Position numbers and translations under genes: made by a program
Part shown: piece by piece, positions 4,252 to 5,829 of the stretch
Position numbering within the stretch: position 1 is the stretch's first letter
Layout: each line of letters begins with the position of its first letter
Source: JAQVQN01 sp964557205
GTDB taxonomy: Bacteria > Verrucomicrobiota > Kiritimatiellia > RFP12 > UBA1067
Direction: 5' to 3'
NCBI GenBank assembly: GCA_964557205.1
Contig: CAZKZI010000169.1
Location: 1-5,829, forward strand
Length of the DNA: 5,829 nucleotides
Notes under the pieces: model-generated
Databases searched by the model: none
Told to the model about the DNA's origin: nothing
Seen by the model: only the letters and a program-made list of their open reading frames with translations

Positions 4252-5412
4252 CTATCTTTTGAACATGCGTCCCGTGATCCGCCTCAAAAGACGGTTGAGC
4301 CCGACATGTTGAACACACGCCAGAACCCGTTCAGTCTCGTTGCGGTAGTGCGCGTACAGTAGCTCGACACGGCGATGCAGACCGGCCTCGCTGACGGCCT
4401 CTATCAGTTTGTGCCGGGCGTCCGGATCTACACCGCCCCAAACCGCGTCCAATGTCGTGCCGACCCCCGGGTGGTCACAGACACAAGCGGCTGCCAGAAA
4501 CACCGTGGGGCGCATCGAAAGCATGTCTGCGGCGCGTCCCTGCACCGAACGGAAATCCTCTATGTCATCCCGTATCTGATAAGCGATCCCCGCCGCACGG
4601 CTGAATGCGGAAAGCTGCTCGCGGGTTTCGGAGTCTACTCCAGCGGCCACTGCCCCCAGCAAGACCGCGACTTCAAAGGCCGCCGCGGTCTTGCGCTCAT
4701 AGATGCGAAGCACCGCCGTTTCGGATACCGATGATGGTTTGCGGCAAAAAGCCAGCTCCTCGCCCTGTCCCAAACACAACTCTCGGTGGCCGTGTGCTGC
4801 CACGCGCACCATTTCCGCACGTACCGCGTCAGAGAAATCCGACTCGGCCAACAGACGGTATCCCTCGCCTATCAGATAATCGCCCGCGTTGATGGCGGCC
4901 GGAACTCCGTACTCGTTGTGGACTGTCGGCAAACCATAGCGTTCGTCGTCATTGTCCTCGATATCATCATGCACCAAAGAAGCCTTGTGGAAACACTCGA
5001 CCGCAACCGCAGCTTCCCTGATCCGCGCGATCTCTCCACCGCACACCTCGAAGACCGAGGCCGTCAGCAGCGGACGCCAACGTTTGCCTCCCGTCAACAG
5101 CCACGCACGTCCGATCCGTTCCGTGTCTGTCCCTGTCCTCCCCATAATCTTGTCGAGCGTATCCTTTCTGAACCAGTCACGTATCAGCCCGGAGACAGTC
5201 TCAACCTCAGCCGCGCGCGCGGCCAACCCCGGTGTCCCAGCATCGATCACCCCCAGCGCCCACTCTAAATCCACGTTAGTATTGCTGTCACCGTCCGCCA
5301 GTAGCGGAATGCCCTGTCCGGGAATCGCATGCTCCGTCAGTTCATCCGTCGCCAACGTAGGTGCCAGCAACCCGACATCCCCCAATCCGATTATTTCTTG
5401 TTCATCCCGCAT
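4252..5412 (-). CDS. Polyprenyl diphosphate synthase (trans-isoprenyl chain elongation)
   Basis: The enzyme condenses isopentenyl diphosphate with an allylic primer to make a linear prenyl diphosphate. The 386 residues contain GGKRWRP (108-114, substrate phosphate binding), the first Asp-rich motif DDIED (149-153), GQGEE (215-219), ERKTAA (239-244), and the second Asp-rich motif DDIED (282-286) in YQIRDDIEDF. Both magnesium-binding motifs are intact. The fifth residue before the first motif is Ala144; a small residue there is typical of long-chain synthases, so a quinone side chain or another long prenyl product is likely. An N-terminal stretch of about 65 residues beyond the usual 320-350-residue family has no domain I recognise. 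ATG 5412 is kept because a TATAAT lies just upstream, although no Shine-Dalgarno is seen; GTG 5274 is a possible internal start. It is transcribed towards the NYN gene. Confidence 0.93.
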   Translation of the reverse strand: MRDEQEIIGLGDVGLLAPTLATDELTEHAIPGQGIPLLADGDSNTNVDLEWALGVIDAGTPGLAARAAEVETVSGLIRDWFRKDTLDKIMGRTGTDTERIGRAWLLTGGKRWRPLLTASVFEVCGGEIARIREAAVAVECFHKASLVHDDIEDNDDERYGLPTVHNEYGVPAAINAGDYLIGEGYRLLAESDFSDAVRAEMVRVAAHGHRELCLGQGEELAFCRKPSSVSETAVLRIYERKTAAAFEVAVLLGAVAAGVDSETREQLSAFSRAAGIAYQIRDDIEDFRSVQGRAADMLSMRPTVFLAAACVCDHPGVGTTLDAVWGGVDPDARHKLIEAVSEAGLHRRVELLYAHYRNETERVLACVQHVGLNRLLRRITGRMFKR

Positions 5413-5423
5413 GGTTGAGAAAC

Positions 5424-5451
5424 ATTATACCCGACCCGCCGATCCTTACAA
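5424..5451 (-). promoter_or_regulatory. Promoter of the prenyl synthase gene, near-leaderless
   Basis: On the minus strand TTGTAA (5451-5446, 4/6 match) is followed after 16 bases by a perfect TATAAT (5429-5424). Only 11 bases separate the -10 from ATG 5412. Initiation seven or eight bases after the -10 would leave a leader of about four bases, and no Shine-Dalgarno fits. Confidence 0.6.
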
Positions 5452-5482
5452 AGCTAACTTTTGCCGCCGAGTCATGAAAGGG

Positions 5483-5507
5483 TGCGATACAACTTTGTAG
5501 AATCGCA
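5483..5507. promoter_or_regulatory. Imperfect dyad upstream of the prenyl synthase promoter
   Basis: TGCGA plus TACAA (5483-5492) is mirrored by TTGTA (5495-5499) and TCGCA (5503-5507) around a two-base centre, with a three-base GAA interruption on one side. It lies roughly 35-60 bases upstream of the -35 box. It could be an activator or repressor site, or a small hairpin. Confidence 0.35.
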
Positions 5508-5512
5508 AAGAA

Positions 5513-5540
5513 TCCAGGAGACAGGAGTCAGAATGAGTCG
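5513..5540. repeat. Second heptamer tandem repeat
   Basis: Seven-base units TCCAGGA, GACAGGA, GTCAGAA, and a degenerate TGAGTCG, stand head to tail. Read on the minus strand they give TCCTG-type units related to those at 1014-1041. Between here and the repeat family at about 5571 I see nothing else. Confidence 0.55.
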
Positions 5541-5570
5541 TCCAGTCCGGAGCCCTGCATCCTGAGTCCC

Positions 5571-5829
5571 CCGGTCCCTGCCTCCCCTCCAAAAAAAGCG
5601 AAAAGCATACGGGCAGAGCGCACTTCGTCCACTCACCCGGTCCCCGCCATCCCCTAAAAGCGAAGCGCATACGGGCAGGGCGCACTTTGATCGTTTAGCC
5701 GGTATTCCGGCGCCATCTCGCTTTAGCGAGAAAACGAGCTCGTGCGCATCGCCCGTATGTCGAAGCGTCATGCCCGTGCGCATCGACCCATACCCCGTAG
5801 CGTCATGCTCTCTCCTCGGTCCCCGCCAT
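5571..5829. repeat. Complex repeat array, right end (same family as 1-310, same orientation)
   Basis: A full unit begins at about 5638 and matches the left-end unit from 143 onward. It carries GCCGG-TATT-CCGGC (5698-5711), CTCGC-TTTA-GCGAG (5717-5730) and the palindrome ACGAGCTCGT (5734-5743). Its outer arms CATACGGGC (5668-5676) and GCCCGTATG (5751-5759) pair perfectly but differ from the left copy's arms. A second 34-bp-type arm of the left version follows at 5776-5804, and another unit begins at 5803 and runs off the window. A degenerate copy at 5571-5637 keeps arm A (CATACGGGC at 5606-5614, GCGCAC at 5618-5623) but lacks the rest. No gene is supported here; open frames in it are repeat translations. 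Confidence 0.9.

Noticed and set aside
5447..5499. Distant inverted repeat TACAAAG / CTTTGTA
   Set aside because: Seven bases separated by 39 bases; the right half is better explained by the local dyad 5483-5507.
4375..5500. Several plus-strand open frames opposite the prenyl synthase
   Set aside because: All are shadows of the minus-strand gene, whose catalytic motifs are unambiguous.
5472..5783. Minus-strand 103-codon open frame in the right repeat region
   Set aside because: Its sequence is the translation of the palindromic and heptamer repeats, with Cys/Arg-rich composition and no family resemblance. The same motifs recur in different frames of other copies.

Overview
The window looks like a chromosomal stretch of a Gram-negative-type bacterium of moderately high GC. 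It is five protein genes plus intergenic DNA, framed at both ends by the same complex repeat family in the same orientation. I cannot name the lineage securely. A stand-alone CoaB, a YhcH-family gene, a long polyprenyl synthetase with a DDIED motif and several starts without Shine-Dalgarno sequences would fit a member of the PVC/Verrucomicrobiota-Kiritimatiellota neighbourhood, but this is a weak inference. A run of exactly 100 N shows that the sequence is a draft scaffold.

Layout. Positions 1-310 hold a repeat array: 34-bp tandem units alternating with a strongly palindromic core. Its right edge runs into the last codons of coaB (minus, 311-940). The divergent spacer 941-1133 holds candidate promoters for both directions, a heptamer tandem repeat and a 7+7 bp dyad. 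A plus-strand cluster follows. It begins with a single-pass membrane protein with a coiled-coil-like segment and a Pro/Ala 16-residue tandem repeat (1134-2313, interrupted by the gap). Six bases later comes a low-molecular-weight protein phosphatase (2320-2829), then an overlapping YhcH/YjgK/YiaL protein (2819-3274), and after 108 bases an NYN-domain protein ending in two zinc-knuckle repeats (3383-4195). Convergent to these lies a polyprenyl diphosphate synthase (minus, 4252-5412). From 5413 to the end there is no convincing gene: a near-consensus promoter, a dyad, a second heptamer repeat, and further copies of the left-end repeat family.

How the genes may work together. CoaB (coenzyme A synthesis) and the prenyl synthase (probably a quinone side chain or other long prenyl chain) are housekeeping genes on the minus strand. 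The first three plus-strand genes are tightly spaced or overlapping and are probably co-transcribed, so the phosphatase may act on or with the unknown membrane protein; this is inference from position only. The NYN protein is probably an RNA-processing or nucleic-acid-binding factor, although two of its usual acidic positions are substituted.

The most unusual material is the repeat family. Its palindrome arms differ between the left and right copies, yet each arm still matches its own partner. One arm is amplified in tandem, and the repeat unit carries a near-copy of the last 28 bases of coaB.
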